Assembly: GCF_002025205.1 (NCBI RefSeq)
Contig: NZ_CP019947.1
Span: 1,433,501-1,497,500, forward strand
Reading direction: 5' to 3'
From: Pseudomonas sp. CC6-YY-74
GTDB taxonomy: Bacteria > Pseudomonadota > Gammaproteobacteria > Pseudomonadales > Pseudomonadaceae
DNA length: 64,000 bases
Part shown: piece by piece, positions 48,294-57,889 of the stretch
How the letters are laid out: each line of letters starts with the position of its first letter
Position numbering within the stretch: position 1 is the stretch's first letter
Notes under the pieces: model-generated
The model's database searches: none
Told to the model about the DNA's origin: nothing
What the model saw: the letters and a program-made list of their open reading frames with translations, nothing else
Position numbers and translations under genes: made by a program

Positions 48294-50075
48294 TCAGCGG
48301 TCCACGTCGGCCATGACGAAGTCGATACTGCCCAGGTAGGCGATCAGGTCGGCGACCATGCTGCCCTTGATCACTGCCGGGATCTGCTGCAGGTGCGGGA
48401 AGCTCGGTGTGCGGATGCGCGTGCGGTAACTCATGGTGCCGCCGTCGCTGGTCAGGTAGTAGCTGTTGATGCCCTTGGTCGCCTCGATCATCTGAAATGC
48501 CTCATTGGCCGGCATTACCGGCCCCCAGGACACTTGCAGGAAGTGGGTGATCAGGGTTTCGATGTGCTGCAGGGTGCGCTCCTTCGGTGGCGGCGTGGTC
48601 AGCGGGTGATCGGCCTTGTACGGGCCGGCCGGCATGTTGCGCAGGCACTGTTCGATGATCCGCAGGCTCTGGCGCATCTCCTCAACGCGAATGATGCAGC
48701 GGTCGTAGGCATCGCCATTGACCGCCAGGGGAATCTCGAACTCGAAGTGCTGATAGCCGGAATAGGGCCGCGCCTTGCGCAGGTCAAAGTCCAGTCCGGT
48801 GGCGCGCAGACCCGAGCCGGTGACGCCCCATTCCAGCGCCTGCGCGGTGTTGTAGGCGGCCACGCCGATGGTGCGGCCGCGCAGAATGCTGTTCTGCAGT
48901 GCGGCTTTTTCGTACTCGTCGAGGCGCTTGGGCAGCCAGGCGACGAAGTCCTGCACCAGCTTTTCCCAGCCGCGCGGCAGGTCATGGGCAACGCCGCCGA
49001 TGCGGTACCAGGCCGGGTGCATGCGAAAGCCGGTGATCGCTTCGATTACCTGGTAGGCGCGCTGGCGGTCGGTGAAGGTGAAAAACACCGGGGTCATGGC
49101 GCCGACGTCCTGGATATAGGTGCCGAGGAATAGCAGGTGGCTGTTGATGCGGAAGAATTCGGCGAGCATCACCCGGATGAAATCGACCCGCTCCGGTACC
49201 TTGATTCCGGCGAGTTTTTCCACCGCCAGCACGTAGGGCAGGTTGTTCATCACCCCGCCGAGGTAGTCGATGCGGTCGGTGTAGGGGATGAAACTGTGCC
49301 AGCTCTGGCGCTCGGCCATCTTCTCGGCGCCACGGTGGTGGTAGCCGATTTCCGGCACGCAATCGACGATTTCCTCGCCGTCCAGTTGCAGGATGATGCG
49401 AAAGGCGCCGTGGGCGGAGGGGTGGTTTGGGCCGAGGTTGAGGAACATGAAGTCCTCAACCTCGCTGTGGCGCTGCATGCCCCAGTCTTCCGGCTTGAAG
49501 CGCAGGGCTTCCTGCTCCAGGTCCTGCTTGGCGGCGGACAGGCTGTAGGGGTCGAACTCGGTGGCGCGCGCCGGATAGTCCTTGCGCAGCGGATGCCCTT
49601 CCCAGGTCGGCGGCATCATGATCCGGGTCAGGTGCGGGTGGCCGTCGAAGTGGATGCCGAACAGGTCCCAGACTTCCCGCTCGTACCAGTTGGCGTTGGC
49701 CCAGATGCGCGTGGCGCTGGGCAGCCTGAGGTCGTCTTCCTGCAGGGCGACCTTGAGCATTACATCGCTGTTGCGCTCGATCGACAGCAGGTGATAGAAC
49801 ACGCTGAAATCTGCTGCCGGCAGGCCGCGGCGCTGGGTGCGCAGGCGCTCGTCCATGGCGCTGAGGTCGTAGAGCATGACGTAGGGCTTAGGCACATGGC
49901 GCAGGTAGCCCAGCACCTGCAGGAGCATGTCGCGGTTGACCCAGAGCACCGGCATGCCGGTACGGGTGTCTTGCACGGTCAGGCTGTCGGCGCTGAAGCG
50001 CGCCTGCAACTCGGCGACCACATCGTTCGCGGCTGTCGGTTGGGGCAGTGCCTGTAGGGTGCTTGATGCAGTCAT
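48294..50075 (-). CDS. nuoC: NADH-quinone oxidoreductase fused subunit C/D
   Basis: A 593-residue fusion of NuoC (residues about 30-190; [20 protein letters not shown]) and NuoD (about 205-593; [38 protein letters not shown] and the C-terminal quinone-site region). Fusion of C and D is typical of Pseudomonas and enterics. NuoD forms part of the quinone pocket near cluster N2. It lies about 36 bases after nuoB and directly before nuoE. The final arginine (VDR) is conserved. Confidence 0.97.
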   Translation of the reverse strand: MTASSTLQALPQPTAANDVVAELQARFSADSLTVQDTRTGMPVLWVNRDMLLQVLGYLRHVPKPYVMLYDLSAMDERLRTQRRGLPAADFSVFYHLLSIERNSDVMLKVALQEDDLRLPSATRIWANANWYEREVWDLFGIHFDGHPHLTRIMMPPTWEGHPLRKDYPARATEFDPYSLSAAKQDLEQEALRFKPEDWGMQRHSEVEDFMFLNLGPNHPSAHGAFRIILQLDGEEIVDCVPEIGYHHRGAEKMAERQSWHSFIPYTDRIDYLGGVMNNLPYVLAVEKLAGIKVPERVDFIRVMLAEFFRINSHLLFLGTYIQDVGAMTPVFFTFTDRQRAYQVIEAITGFRMHPAWYRIGGVAHDLPRGWEKLVQDFVAWLPKRLDEYEKAALQNSILRGRTIGVAAYNTAQALEWGVTGSGLRATGLDFDLRKARPYSGYQHFEFEIPLAVNGDAYDRCIIRVEEMRQSLRIIEQCLRNMPAGPYKADHPLTTPPPKERTLQHIETLITHFLQVSWGPVMPANEAFQMIEATKGINSYYLTSDGGTMSYRTRIRTPSFPHLQQIPAVIKGSMVADLIAYLGSIDFVMADVDR

Positions 50076-50111
50076 TGTCTCGCTCGCTATCCGTTAGCGT
50101 GGACACTCGAT

Positions 50112-50786
50112 TCAGACGTCGTCGGGGCTGCGCAGGTTGGTCACCTGAATGCGTTCGGCGCGTCGTTGCTCGCGTTGCGAGGGCATATCGGCGCGGTAGA
50201 TGCCCTGGTCGCCGACTACCCAGGATAGCGGCCGGCGCTCCTGGCCGATGGACTCCTGCAACAGCATCAGACCTTGCAGGAACGCCTCGGGCCGTGGCGG
50301 GCAGCCGGGCACGTAGACGTCTACCGGGAGAAACTTGTCGACCCCCTGGACTACCGAGTAGATGTCGTACATGCCGCCGGAGTTGGCGCAGGAGCCCATG
50401 GAAATCACCCATTTTGGCTCGAGCATCTGCTCGTAGAGGCGCTGGATGATCGGCGCCATCTTGATGAAGCAGGTGCCGGCGATGACCATGAAGTCCGCCT
50501 GGCGCGGCGAGGCGCGGATCACTTCGGCACCGAAGCGGGCGATGTCATGCGGTGCGGTGAAGGCCGTGGTCATCTCCACGTAGCAGCAGGACAGGCCGAA
50601 GTTGTAGGGCCACAGCGAGTTCTTGCGGCCCCAGTTGACCGCGTCGTTGAGCACCTCGTGCAACTTGCCCATGTAGATGTTGCGGTGCACCTGACCGGCG
50701 AGTGGGTCAGCGACGGTCTCCCGTTCGCCAATCGGGTACTGCGCATTGGCTGCGTCGGGATCGATTCGCGTGAGTGTGTACTGCAT
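50112..50786 (-). CDS. nuoB: NADH-quinone oxidoreductase subunit B
   Basis: A 224-residue subunit binding the terminal [4Fe-4S] cluster N2. Ligands in [11 protein letters not shown] (adjacent Cys pair), [11 protein letters not shown] and [12 protein letters not shown]-terminal membrane-facing helix as expected. ATG at 50786, nine bases after nuoA. Intact. Confidence 0.97.
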   Translation of the reverse strand: MQYTLTRIDPDAANAQYPIGERETVADPLAGQVHRNIYMGKLHEVLNDAVNWGRKNSLWPYNFGLSCCYVEMTTAFTAPHDIARFGAEVIRASPRQADFMVIAGTCFIKMAPIIQRLYEQMLEPKWVISMGSCANSGGMYDIYSVVQGVDKFLPVDVYVPGCPPRPEAFLQGLMLLQESIGQERRPLSWVVGDQGIYRADMPSQREQRRAERIQVTNLRSPDDV

Positions 50787-50795
50787 GCCCGCACC

Positions 50796-51211
50796 TCAAG
50801 GTTTGTGCTGGTTGGCGAGGCGTTCACGCCGCGCTTGGGGCGCCCAGTCGAGAGCACCGACGCGCGCCAGGTAAAACAGCCCGATCAGCAGAATCACGAT
50901 GAACACCAAGGCCTCGATAAACCCGGGCCAGCCGCTTTCGCGTAGCGAAATGGCCCAGGCAAAGAGAAACAGGGCTTCGACATCGAAGATCACGAACAGC
51001 ATCGCAACCAGATAGAACTTGGCGGAGAAGCGCAGGCGCGCGCCGCCGGTAGAAACGATGCCAGACTCGAAGGGCTCGTTCTTGCTATGCCCCCAGGCTT
51101 TGCTGCCGAGCAGGCTGGAGACCCGAGCATGAAGGCGCACAACCCAGCTACGCCCAACAGAAAAATCGCAAACCCCCAGTTATGGGCCAGGCTCGATACC
51201 ACATCAGACAT
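50796..51211 (-). CDS. nuoA: NADH-quinone oxidoreductase subunit A, with a one-base frameshift
   Basis: NuoA is the small three-helix membrane subunit at the quinone-site end of complex I, 138 residues when repaired. The start [20 protein letters not shown] at 51211 and the body [20 protein letters not shown] through the helix [22 protein letters not shown] lie in two frames. Restoring one base to the CCC run at 51122-51124 (GGG on the coding strand) gives [12 protein letters not shown] and a complete protein. As the other twelve nuo genes are intact and complex I subunits are conserved, a sequencing error is much more likely than a mutation. First gene of the operon. Confidence 0.93.
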
Positions 51212-51404
51212 GTCGTACTCCTCGACAAGGATGGGTGTTGCTGACGCATCACTCCCCGTGACTGCGTCACAGCGGTTTACTCAATACTAGGCGGGCTTCA
51301 GCAACTCAGTGGCGTTCTGCTGAAAAAAACTTAAACAATGAACTTGCTCAGCTTTGTAACTGCTATTCGGGCCAGGCCGCTATTTTTGCCTGGGGAGGGC
51401 GGTT

Positions 51405-51743
51405 TTAGCGGGCCGGATCGGCCTCGGCCTGCTTGCCAAGGGTGCCGAATTCAACCGGCATTTTGACGTAGAACAAGGCGAGATCCTCCTCCTGCAAACG
51501 TTCGAACAGCCGAGAGCATTCCTCATCGCTGAGGACTAGGGAGACCTCCATCGGCTGATCGGCAAGCTCGAAGAAGTGGGAAGAGTGAATCCGCCCCGTG
51601 TGTCCGAAGCCCTCGACCCCGGATACCAGGGTGGCACCACGCAAATGCATCTCCTTGGCCAGGGCAACCAGCCAGTCCGCGAGCATCTTGCCCTTGTAAC
51701 GGCGGTTCTGCTGAGTAAATAAAGTCACCTGATAGCCGCGCAT
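51405..51743 (-). CDS. DUF190 domain protein
   Basis: A 112-residue protein of the DUF190 family (MRGYQVTLFTQQNRRYKGKM, ATLVSGVEGFGHTGRIHSSH), a PII-like ferredoxin-fold protein often found beside the fluoride channel gene crcB. No crcB or fluoride riboswitch is seen here. GGAG eight bases before the ATG at 51743 supports this start over the longer open frame. Upstream are two hairpins (51821-51883). Function unknown; ligand binding is possible by analogy with PII-like proteins. Confidence 0.85.
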   Translation of the reverse strand: MRGYQVTLFTQQNRRYKGKMLADWLVALAKEMHLRGATLVSGVEGFGHTGRIHSSHFFELADQPMEVSLVLSDEECSRLFERLQEEDLALFYVKMPVEFGTLGKQAEADPAR

Positions 51744-51820
51744 GATTAGTCTCCGGTGAAGTGCACCAAACGCACGGCGGAGGACGAATAGGGTGCTGGC
51801 TCGCGGCCTCCCGCAGGCAA

Positions 51821-51883
51821 CCGGGTTTCCAGGTATGCGCGCGAAAACCCGGCGTCCGCGCAGCACTCGATGCAGCGAGTGCT
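51821..51883 (-). promoter_or_regulatory. Two hairpins between phoX and the DUF190 gene
   Basis: AGCACTCG/CGAGTGCT (51862-51869 with 51876-51883) and CCGGGTTT/AAACCCGG (about 51821-51852) form two stems. The first may end phoX transcription (40 bases past its stop, no U-tract); both could also shape the DUF190 leader RNA. Confidence 0.5.
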
Positions 51884-51922
51884 GACGCTTTCAGCATAGC
51901 GCCGGGCGGGGCATCTGGTCAG

Positions 51923-53926
51923 TTACAACAAACGCCGGCCGTCTGCGCGGGAGATGATGACGGTGGCCGAGCGGGGGCGTGTGCCAGGACCATCTGGCCA
52001 GGTGCTGAGCAGGTTGTCGGCAGTGGAGCCTTCACCAGGATGCTGAATATTGACGAACAGCGTGCGGAAGTCCGGCGTGGCGGTGATACCAGTGACTTCC
52101 GCACCCAGCGGGCCAACCAGGAAGCGTTTCATCTCTCCGGTTTTCGGGTCTGCGACCAGCATCTGGTTGTTACCGAAGGGCCCCGTGTGCAACTGGCTGC
52201 CGCTCATGTCGGTCTGGATCCACAACCGGCCTTCTTCGTCGAACCACAGGCCGTCTGGGCTGGCCAGACGGTTGTCGGCGTTCAATGGCTGTCCATTCGG
52301 ACCCATGCTGTCGGTTTCCGGACCGGCCAGCAGGAACAGGCTCCAGGCGAAAGACCGTCCCGCATAGTCCTTGCTCAACTCACGCCAGCGGATGATATGG
52401 CCGAAGGGATTGGCTGAGCGGGGGTTGGCGGCATCGGCCGTGGTGCGTGAGCTGTTGTTGGTGAGGCTAAAGTAGACCTCGCCATTCTCCGGGTTGACCG
52501 CGCCCCATTCCGGTCGATCCATCTTGGTGGCGCCGACGATATCGGCGGCCAAACGGGTATTGATCAACACGTCGCCCTGATCGGCGAAGCGTACGCCAGC
52601 GGCTGTGCAGGCTCGTTGAAAGCTGTCGTCGTGAATATCCAGGGCCAGCCATTGGCCCTTGCCGCTGGCATCGAAACGGGCCACATACAGGGTGCCTTCG
52701 TCCAGCAGGCGGTCATTGCTGCGCCCAGGGCGGTATTTGTCGCGGCTGACGTACTTGTAGATGTACTCATTCTGCGAGTCATCACCGGAGTAACAGACTA
52801 CCGGCCGCCCAGGCTTTACCGGGGCGAACACCAGGCCTTCGTGGGCGAAGCGGCCCAGTGCGGTGCGTTTGACCGGCACGGATTCGGGGGCGAACGGATC
52901 GATTTCAACGATCCAGCCGAAATGATTGGGTTCGTTGCGATAATCCTCATTGGCCGCTGGGGCCTTGCGTGTGGCATCGAAGCGCTCGAAGTCGTCACCG
53001 ACCAGGTGATCCCAGCCGTAGCGGCTGCTGTTGCGCACGCCATAACGACTCAACTCGCGCGGCAAGGCAGCATCGGCGCTGGCAAAGTAACCGGCCCAGT
53101 TCTCTTCGCAGGTCAGGTAGGTGCCCCAGGGGGTGAAGCCATTGGCGCAGTTATTCTGCGTACCACGAGTGGCATTGCCATCCGGGCTGTAGCGGGTCCG
53201 CAGCAGGGCATGTCCACGGGCTGGGCCGCGGATCTGCATGGGCGTTGCGGCGGTGACGCGACGGTTGCGGGCGCTCGGCATAACCTCCCAACCACCTTGC
53301 AGGTTGCGGCGGATTTCCACCACCGAGACCCCATGAGCATTGATTTCCTTACGCACTTCCTCGGCGCTGACACGCTTGCCCGCGACCACAGTCGGGCCGT
53401 TGGGATGGAGCAATCCGGCATCGATATATTCATGATTGAGCACGAGCAAACCGTGGTCGCTGATGCGGCCTTTACCACTCTGGGCATCGATGGGGAAGAA
53501 ATGCATGCCGTCGTGGTTCATGCCGACTTGCTCGGCCTGATCCTGGGCGCTGTTGCCGGCATTCTCGAGAAATGCCGGGTAGCTGCCAGTGATCGGCGTA
53601 CCCCAGGGAATGAACGGCGTGGCACGGTAGCCGGCAGGGACGCTGACCGTGTCGGTACGGGTCACGGCCAGCGCATCGAACGGCAGTCGAGTTCGGCGTT
53701 TGAAGGGTAGGCCGGCCAGGTCCTCGCCAGCGGGTTGCGCGGCTTGCGCCAGGGCGGGCAGGGCACTGCCGAGAAAGGCCAGGACACCCAGCCCTGTGCC
53801 TCCTGCCAGGACCTGGCGGCGGCTCAGGCCATTGATCAGAGTATCGATATGCGGGTTATTCGAATGGTTGCTGGGCAATTCATCGCCACTGCCAAACAGC
53901 AGCACGTTGTCATCTTCATGATTCAT
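51923..53926 (-). CDS. phoX: PhoX-family alkaline phosphatase
   Basis: A 667-residue exported phosphatase using Ca2+/Fe, which releases phosphate from phosphomonoesters. The twin-arginine signal SRRQVLAGGTGLGVLAFLGSA begins near residue 35 after an unusually long N-terminus, typical of PhoX. Conserved blocks: GMNHDGMHFFPID, FTPWGTYLTCEENWAGYF, GRFAHEGLVFAPVKPG and VCYSGDDSQNEYIYKYVS. The ATG at 53926 has AGGAG six bases upstream. A Pho box lies about 60 bases before the start. Intact. Confidence 0.95.
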   Translation of the reverse strand: MNHEDDNVLLFGSGDELPSNHSNNPHIDTLINGLSRRQVLAGGTGLGVLAFLGSALPALAQAAQPAGEDLAGLPFKRRTRLPFDALAVTRTDTVSVPAGYRATPFIPWGTPITGSYPAFLENAGNSAQDQAEQVGMNHDGMHFFPIDAQSGKGRISDHGLLVLNHEYIDAGLLHPNGPTVVAGKRVSAEEVRKEINAHGVSVVEIRRNLQGGWEVMPSARNRRVTAATPMQIRGPARGHALLRTRYSPDGNATRGTQNNCANGFTPWGTYLTCEENWAGYFASADAALPRELSRYGVRNSSRYGWDHLVGDDFERFDATRKAPAANEDYRNEPNHFGWIVEIDPFAPESVPVKRTALGRFAHEGLVFAPVKPGRPVVCYSGDDSQNEYIYKYVSRDKYRPGRSNDRLLDEGTLYVARFDASGKGQWLALDIHDDSFQRACTAAGVRFADQGDVLINTRLAADIVGATKMDRPEWGAVNPENGEVYFSLTNNSSRTTADAANPRSANPFGHIIRWRELSKDYAGRSFAWSLFLLAGPETDSMGPNGQPLNADNRLASPDGLWFDEEGRLWIQTDMSGSQLHTGPFGNNQMLVADPKTGEMKRFLVGPLGAEVTGITATPDFRTLFVNIQHPGEGSTADNLLSTWPDGPGTRPRSATVIISRADGRRLL

Positions 53927-53964
53927 CGAGAACTCCTCTGGAGAGGGTGATTGGCGGAGCCTTG

Positions 53965-53998
53965 ACGTTAACCGGAGAAGACGACGGAAGCATGACAG
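53965..53998 (-). promoter_or_regulatory. Pho box and -10 element of phoX
   Basis: The minus strand reads CTGTCATGCTTCCGTCGT at 53998-53981, a Pho box (CTGTCAT-N4-CTGTCAT) with two mismatches in the second half. A TAACGT -10 element follows at 53970-53965, ten bases on, which is the usual PhoB promoter geometry. Confidence 0.78.
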
Positions 53999-54242
53999 TG
54001 CTTGGGTGGCGAGGCACAAGCACCGTTTGGTGCGCATACGGCCCGGCGGGCCGAACGAAATGCCCTGTTGCAAGCGCTCCAGCGAACTGCTGTGAGCCGG
54101 CTAATGGCGAAGTCCAGCAGTGCAACGCGAACTCGCCGCCGATACGCGCCGCTGCCGCAGTCCGGCTATCCATAACTTCGGATCGCCAACCCGTTGGCGC
54201 CTACGAAGAGCATCAGCCGATGAAACAGATTATGGGGATATA

Positions 54243-54280
54243 ACGAGAAAGCCCCGGTATCGCTACCGGGGCTTTCTCGT
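54243..54280 (-). terminator. Long palindromic terminator of aceA
   Basis: A perfect 17-bp stem (54243-54259 with 54264-54280) with a TCGC loop; T-rich ends on both strands. It lies about 50 bases after the aceA stop and may also stop transcription coming from the other side. The rest of 54000-54328 holds no gene. Confidence 0.85.
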
Positions 54281-54328
54281 AACAGGCTCAGTCAGACGCG
54301 TGGTCCTGACCGAGTAAACCAATGGTTA

Positions 54329-55924
54329 TTAGCCGAACTGGTTCATGGTGTTGTCTTTGCCGCTGGCTTTCAGAGCGGCTTCGCCAGCGAAGTACTCTTT
54401 ATGGTTGTCGCCAATGTCGGAACCGGCCATGTTCTGGTGCTTGACGCAGGCGATGCCTTGACGCAGCTCTTCGCGCTGCACGCCTTTGACGTAGGCCAGC
54501 ATGCCTTGCTCGGCGAAGTAACCTTTGGCCAGGTTGTCGGTCGACAGCGCGGCGGTGTGGTACGTCGGCAGGGTGATCAGGTGGTGGAAGATACCCGCCT
54601 GAGCCGAACTGTCGCGTTGGAAGGTGCGGATCATTTCGTCTGCACGAACAGCCAGGTCAGTTTCGTCGTAGTCAATGCTCATCAGTTTGGCGCGGTCGTA
54701 GGCAGATACGTCTTTGCCTTCGCCAGCCATGATGTCGAACATTTGCTGACGGAAGTTCAGTGTCCAGTTGAAGGACGGGCTGTTGTTGTAGACCAGCTTG
54801 GCGTTCGGGATCACTTTGCGGATCTCGTTAACCATGGCTGCGATCTGACCAACGTGCGGCTTCTCGGTTTCGATCCACAGCAGGTCGGCACCGTTCTGCA
54901 GCGAGGTGATGCTGTCGAGTACGCAGCGCTCTTCACCCGTGCCCTTGCGGAACTGGAACAGGTTGCTTGGCAGACGCTTGGGACGCAGCAGCTTGCCTTC
55001 GCGGTTGAGTACCACGTCGCCGTTTTTCAGGTCGGAGGCAGAGACTTCTTCGCAATCGAGGAACGAGTTGTACTGGTCGCCCAGGTCGCCCGGCTCGTTG
55101 GTTACAGCGATCTGCTTGGTCAGGCCGGCACCCAGGGAGTCAGTCCGCGCAACGATCACACCGTTGTCGATACCCATCTCAAGGAAGGCGTAACGCACAG
55201 CATTGATCTTGGCCAGGAAGTCGGCGTGAGGAACGGTAACTTTACCGTCCTGGTGACCGCACTGCTTCTCATCAGAAACCTGGTTTTCGATCTGAATGCA
55301 GCAAGCGCCTGCTTCGATCATGCGCTTGGCCAACAGGTAGGTGGCTTCCGGGTTACCGAAGCCAGCGTCGATGTCGGCGATGATCGGTACTACGTGGGTT
55401 TCGTAGTTGTCGATCTGATTCTGCAGGTCAGCGACTTTGGCTTTGTCGCCAGCTTCGCGAGCGGCGTCCATCGCAGTGAACAGCAGGTCCAGTTCGCGGG
55501 CGTCAGCCTGGCGCAGGAAGGTGTACAGCTCTTCAATCAGGTCGGAGACCGAGGTTTTCTCATGCATGGACTGGTCCGGCAGTGGGCCGAACTCGGAACG
55601 CAGAGCAGCAACCATCCAGCCGGACAGGTAGAGGTAGCGCTTGTTGGTGGTCTTCAAGTGCTTTTTGATCGAAATCAGCTTCTGCTGACCGATGAAGCCA
55701 TGCCAGCAGCCCAGGGACTGGGTGTAGACGGAGGAGTCGGCATCGTACTCGGCCATGTCTTTGCGCATGATATCGGCGGTGTACTGCGCGATTTCCAGAC
55801 CGGTCTTGAAGCGGTTCTGAGTGCGCATGCGAGCCACGGATTCCGGGTTGATCGCGCTCCAGCTGCTGCCGTTGATCTCTTTCAGAGCGGCGACTGCCTT
55901 GATGTCGTTTTGATAAGCTGACAT
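54329..55924 (-). CDS. aceA: Isocitrate lyase
   Basis: A 531-residue enzyme of the glyoxylate shunt that splits isocitrate into succinate and glyoxylate; it is the long Pseudomonas/Acinetobacter-type isocitrate lyase. The active-site loop is SDEKQCGHQDGK, where KQCGH replaces the KKCGH of the E. coli enzyme; metal-binding IIADIDAGFGNPEATYLL and VYNNSPSFNW are intact. AAGGA lies before the ATG at 55924. Preceded by a long leader and followed by a strong terminator, so probably a single-gene transcript. Confidence 0.97.
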   Translation of the reverse strand: MSAYQNDIKAVAALKEINGSSWSAINPESVARMRTQNRFKTGLEIAQYTADIMRKDMAEYDADSSVYTQSLGCWHGFIGQQKLISIKKHLKTTNKRYLYLSGWMVAALRSEFGPLPDQSMHEKTSVSDLIEELYTFLRQADARELDLLFTAMDAAREAGDKAKVADLQNQIDNYETHVVPIIADIDAGFGNPEATYLLAKRMIEAGACCIQIENQVSDEKQCGHQDGKVTVPHADFLAKINAVRYAFLEMGIDNGVIVARTDSLGAGLTKQIAVTNEPGDLGDQYNSFLDCEEVSASDLKNGDVVLNREGKLLRPKRLPSNLFQFRKGTGEERCVLDSITSLQNGADLLWIETEKPHVGQIAAMVNEIRKVIPNAKLVYNNSPSFNWTLNFRQQMFDIMAGEGKDVSAYDRAKLMSIDYDETDLAVRADEMIRTFQRDSSAQAGIFHHLITLPTYHTAALSTDNLAKGYFAEQGMLAYVKGVQREELRQGIACVKHQNMAGSDIGDNHKEYFAGEAALKASGKDNTMNQFG

Positions 55925-56431
55925 GGTCAATCCTTCAAAGTATGTGTTTGGTTGAGCACCGGCTTTCCCACTCAAAACCTGCGAAGGTCATGGTGCGGGG
56001 GCTCACAACAGTACGAGAGATATTGACCAGGGCGCAGTTGTAACTGGGAGGAGGGGGGACGAAACGAACAGTGCGAATGGCTTCAGCTGCTGCAAATGAC
56101 CAAGTCATTTGGCGTTTACCGGATCAAAGATGCCGTTGGACGACTCAGTGGCTGTAACTGTCTGCTGGCTGCTACGTTGAAGCGCTTCCCCGTCCCTCAG
56201 GACAACTTCGTTCCAGTCGCAATCTCGTCGAACTGCCTTGTGGGCTTTACAACACGAATCGGTTCTGGCGGTAAGCTGGAACACGATTCGGAGACCCTTT
56301 CCAGGGCCCCTGATTAGCGGGAGCGAGGCCATGATGCCTCTGCTAAAAGTGTTCGTCAAACGTTTTGTAGTGCTTTTTCACGACTACTACATAAGTATTA
56401 CGACGACCGGAGAGTCAGTTATGGGCAGGTT
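55925..56431. other. aceA upstream region with inverted repeats
   Basis: A 507-base region with no supportable gene. AAATGAC-CAA-GTCATTT (56094-56110) is a perfect 7-bp inverted repeat and TGTAGT-N14-ACTACA (56366-56371 with 56386-56391) a perfect 6-bp one. Either could be an operator of the glyoxylate shunt gene. Confidence 0.5.
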
Positions 56432-57241
56432 TTAGTCGACAATCTCGACCTTGACCCGCAGCGTCATGTCCTCACGCCCCTGGGTCGAACGGTGGCGCAG
56501 CAAGCCGCCTTGCTCGGTCTGGCTCTGCTGGTTAACACCGCCGATGCTGATCCATTCCCCAAGCCGGCCACTGACCCGGGTATCGGTGCTTTGGATGTCG
56601 ATCACACCGGGCCGCGACTCGCTCAGTCGGTCACGGTTGCTGCTGATATTGATATGCACGATCTCCCCCGTCAGGCTGGCGGTCACATAGAAACCGCGGG
56701 TGACGTCGCGGTATTCGGTGTTGTTGTACACCTGGCCATAGGAATCGGTGCTGGTTGACCTGAGGGGCACACTTTGGCCAACCTGGATCAGCGCCGGGTA
56801 GCCTTCGTTGGCTTGCACCTGCTGAGTGCCACCGCCACGGCTATCGGTAGAGCGGCTGATGATGCGCACCTGGTCATGACCGTTGGTTTCGCCCCGACCA
56901 ATCTGTACCTGGGCATTGCCGGCACTGAGCGTGCCGTCGGCACGATAGCCGCGGTCGTTCTGGTAGCTGGACTCAGAGCTGTCGACACTTATCAGCAGGC
57001 GGCGTGGGCGGGTGTCCAGTTGTTCGAGTAACTGGCGGATTTCTTCGATCTTGGTCGGCGTGGCGTTGACAATCAACTGGTTGCCATAGGCATTGACGCG
57101 GCCATCCCTGCCAAGTACCGACTGGACTACCGGCAATACATCTTCGGCGGTGCGGTAGCTCAGCGGGATGACCTCGGTGGCTGCATGGAGGGGCAGGACA
57201 ATGCTGAACAGCAGGGCCGCGAGCAGGTTACTCGCGCTCAT
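56432..57241 (-). CDS. Short secretin-like protein
   Basis: A 269-residue exported protein: signal peptide (MSASNLLAALLFSIVLPLHA), one N-domain of the secretin/NolW fold (VIPLSYRTAEDVLPVVQSVL ... EEIRQLLEQLDTRPRRLLISV), then a partial secretin-like region (QVGQSVPLRSTSTDSYG) ending RVKVEIVD. It is too short to form a gate. Similar single proteins are widespread in Pseudomonas and their role is unknown to me. Its ATG overlaps the stop of the next upstream gene by four bases. Confidence 0.78.
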   Translation of the reverse strand: MSASNLLAALLFSIVLPLHAATEVIPLSYRTAEDVLPVVQSVLGRDGRVNAYGNQLIVNATPTKIEEIRQLLEQLDTRPRRLLISVDSSESSYQNDRGYRADGTLSAGNAQVQIGRGETNGHDQVRIISRSTDSRGGGTQQVQANEGYPALIQVGQSVPLRSTSTDSYGQVYNNTEYRDVTRGFYVTASLTGEIVHINISSNRDRLSESRPGVIDIQSTDTRVSGRLGEWISIGGVNQQSQTEQGGLLRHRSTQGREDMTLRVKVEIVD

Positions 57242-57876
57242 AACAGTAAGTTCCTTATATCCGGGTCAGTGATGCTGGTTTGCCAGGCCTGATCGAATTG
57301 AGCCTGACGCAAGCGCACGCGGGCGGGATCCTGATAGAGCGCATAGCCGGCAGATTGCGCGGGTTGCGGGCGCAGCAGCAAGCCGCGGTCGTCGGCCAGT
57401 AAAAAGGCCACCTCCTCACTGGGGTAGTCCGGATGCAGCTTGCGAATATGCAGGTTGCTTGACAGTCGGCGCGATAAACCAAGCAGGCGGTGGCCCTGTT
57501 TAACCGCCCGCGTAATGTCTTTGACCAGGATGCGCAGGTGATTCTTCGGGCTGGCCACTAGGAAGCGTGTGCAGGCCTCCTGAATGCTGCTGTGATGGTA
57601 CAGCCAGGGTTCCAGGTCGGCGCTGTAGATGCATAGGCTACGCTGGGCTTGCTGGAACATGGCCAGTGCGTGGGCACGGGCCATCTCGGGATGATTGAAG
57701 CGCTCCAGCGTCAGGTGTTCGCCGAGGATGAACGGCGCCGGTTCTGCCAGAGGGTTTTCCGCCAGGACAGATGCGGGGTTGAGCACGGCAAAACGCCCCG
57801 GCGACTGAAACTCGATGGCGGGAAGCTCTGCTGGCTCGTTGCTCTCGGTTGCGTCTGACGGGGCGTTTTCGTTCAT
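57238..57876 (-). CDS. DUF7931-like hypothetical protein
   Basis: A 212-residue soluble protein (MNENAPSDATESNEPAEL ...). The C-terminal 150 residues look like a phospholipase D-like fold without the HKD motif (QAQRSLCIYSADLEPWLYHH, HLRILVKDITRAVKQGHRLL, EEVAFLLADDRGLLLRPQP). In other Pseudomonas this domain is sometimes fused to the GNAT acetyltransferase that precedes it here. AGG precedes the ATG at 57876. Confidence 0.7.
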   Translation of the reverse strand: MNENAPSDATESNEPAELPAIEFQSPGRFAVLNPASVLAENPLAEPAPFILGEHLTLERFNHPEMARAHALAMFQQAQRSLCIYSADLEPWLYHHSSIQEACTRFLVASPKNHLRILVKDITRAVKQGHRLLGLSRRLSSNLHIRKLHPDYPSEEVAFLLADDRGLLLRPQPAQSAGYALYQDPARVRLRQAQFDQAWQTSITDPDIRNLLL

Positions 57877-57889
57877 CCTGACCTCGCGG

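Noticed and set aside
51744..51922. Fluoride riboswitch upstream of the DUF190 gene
   Set aside because: The hairpins present do not show the conserved fluoride aptamer core sequences.
54401..55921. 506-codon open frame opposite aceA
   Set aside because: Antisense to a certain isocitrate lyase gene; no recognisable protein features.
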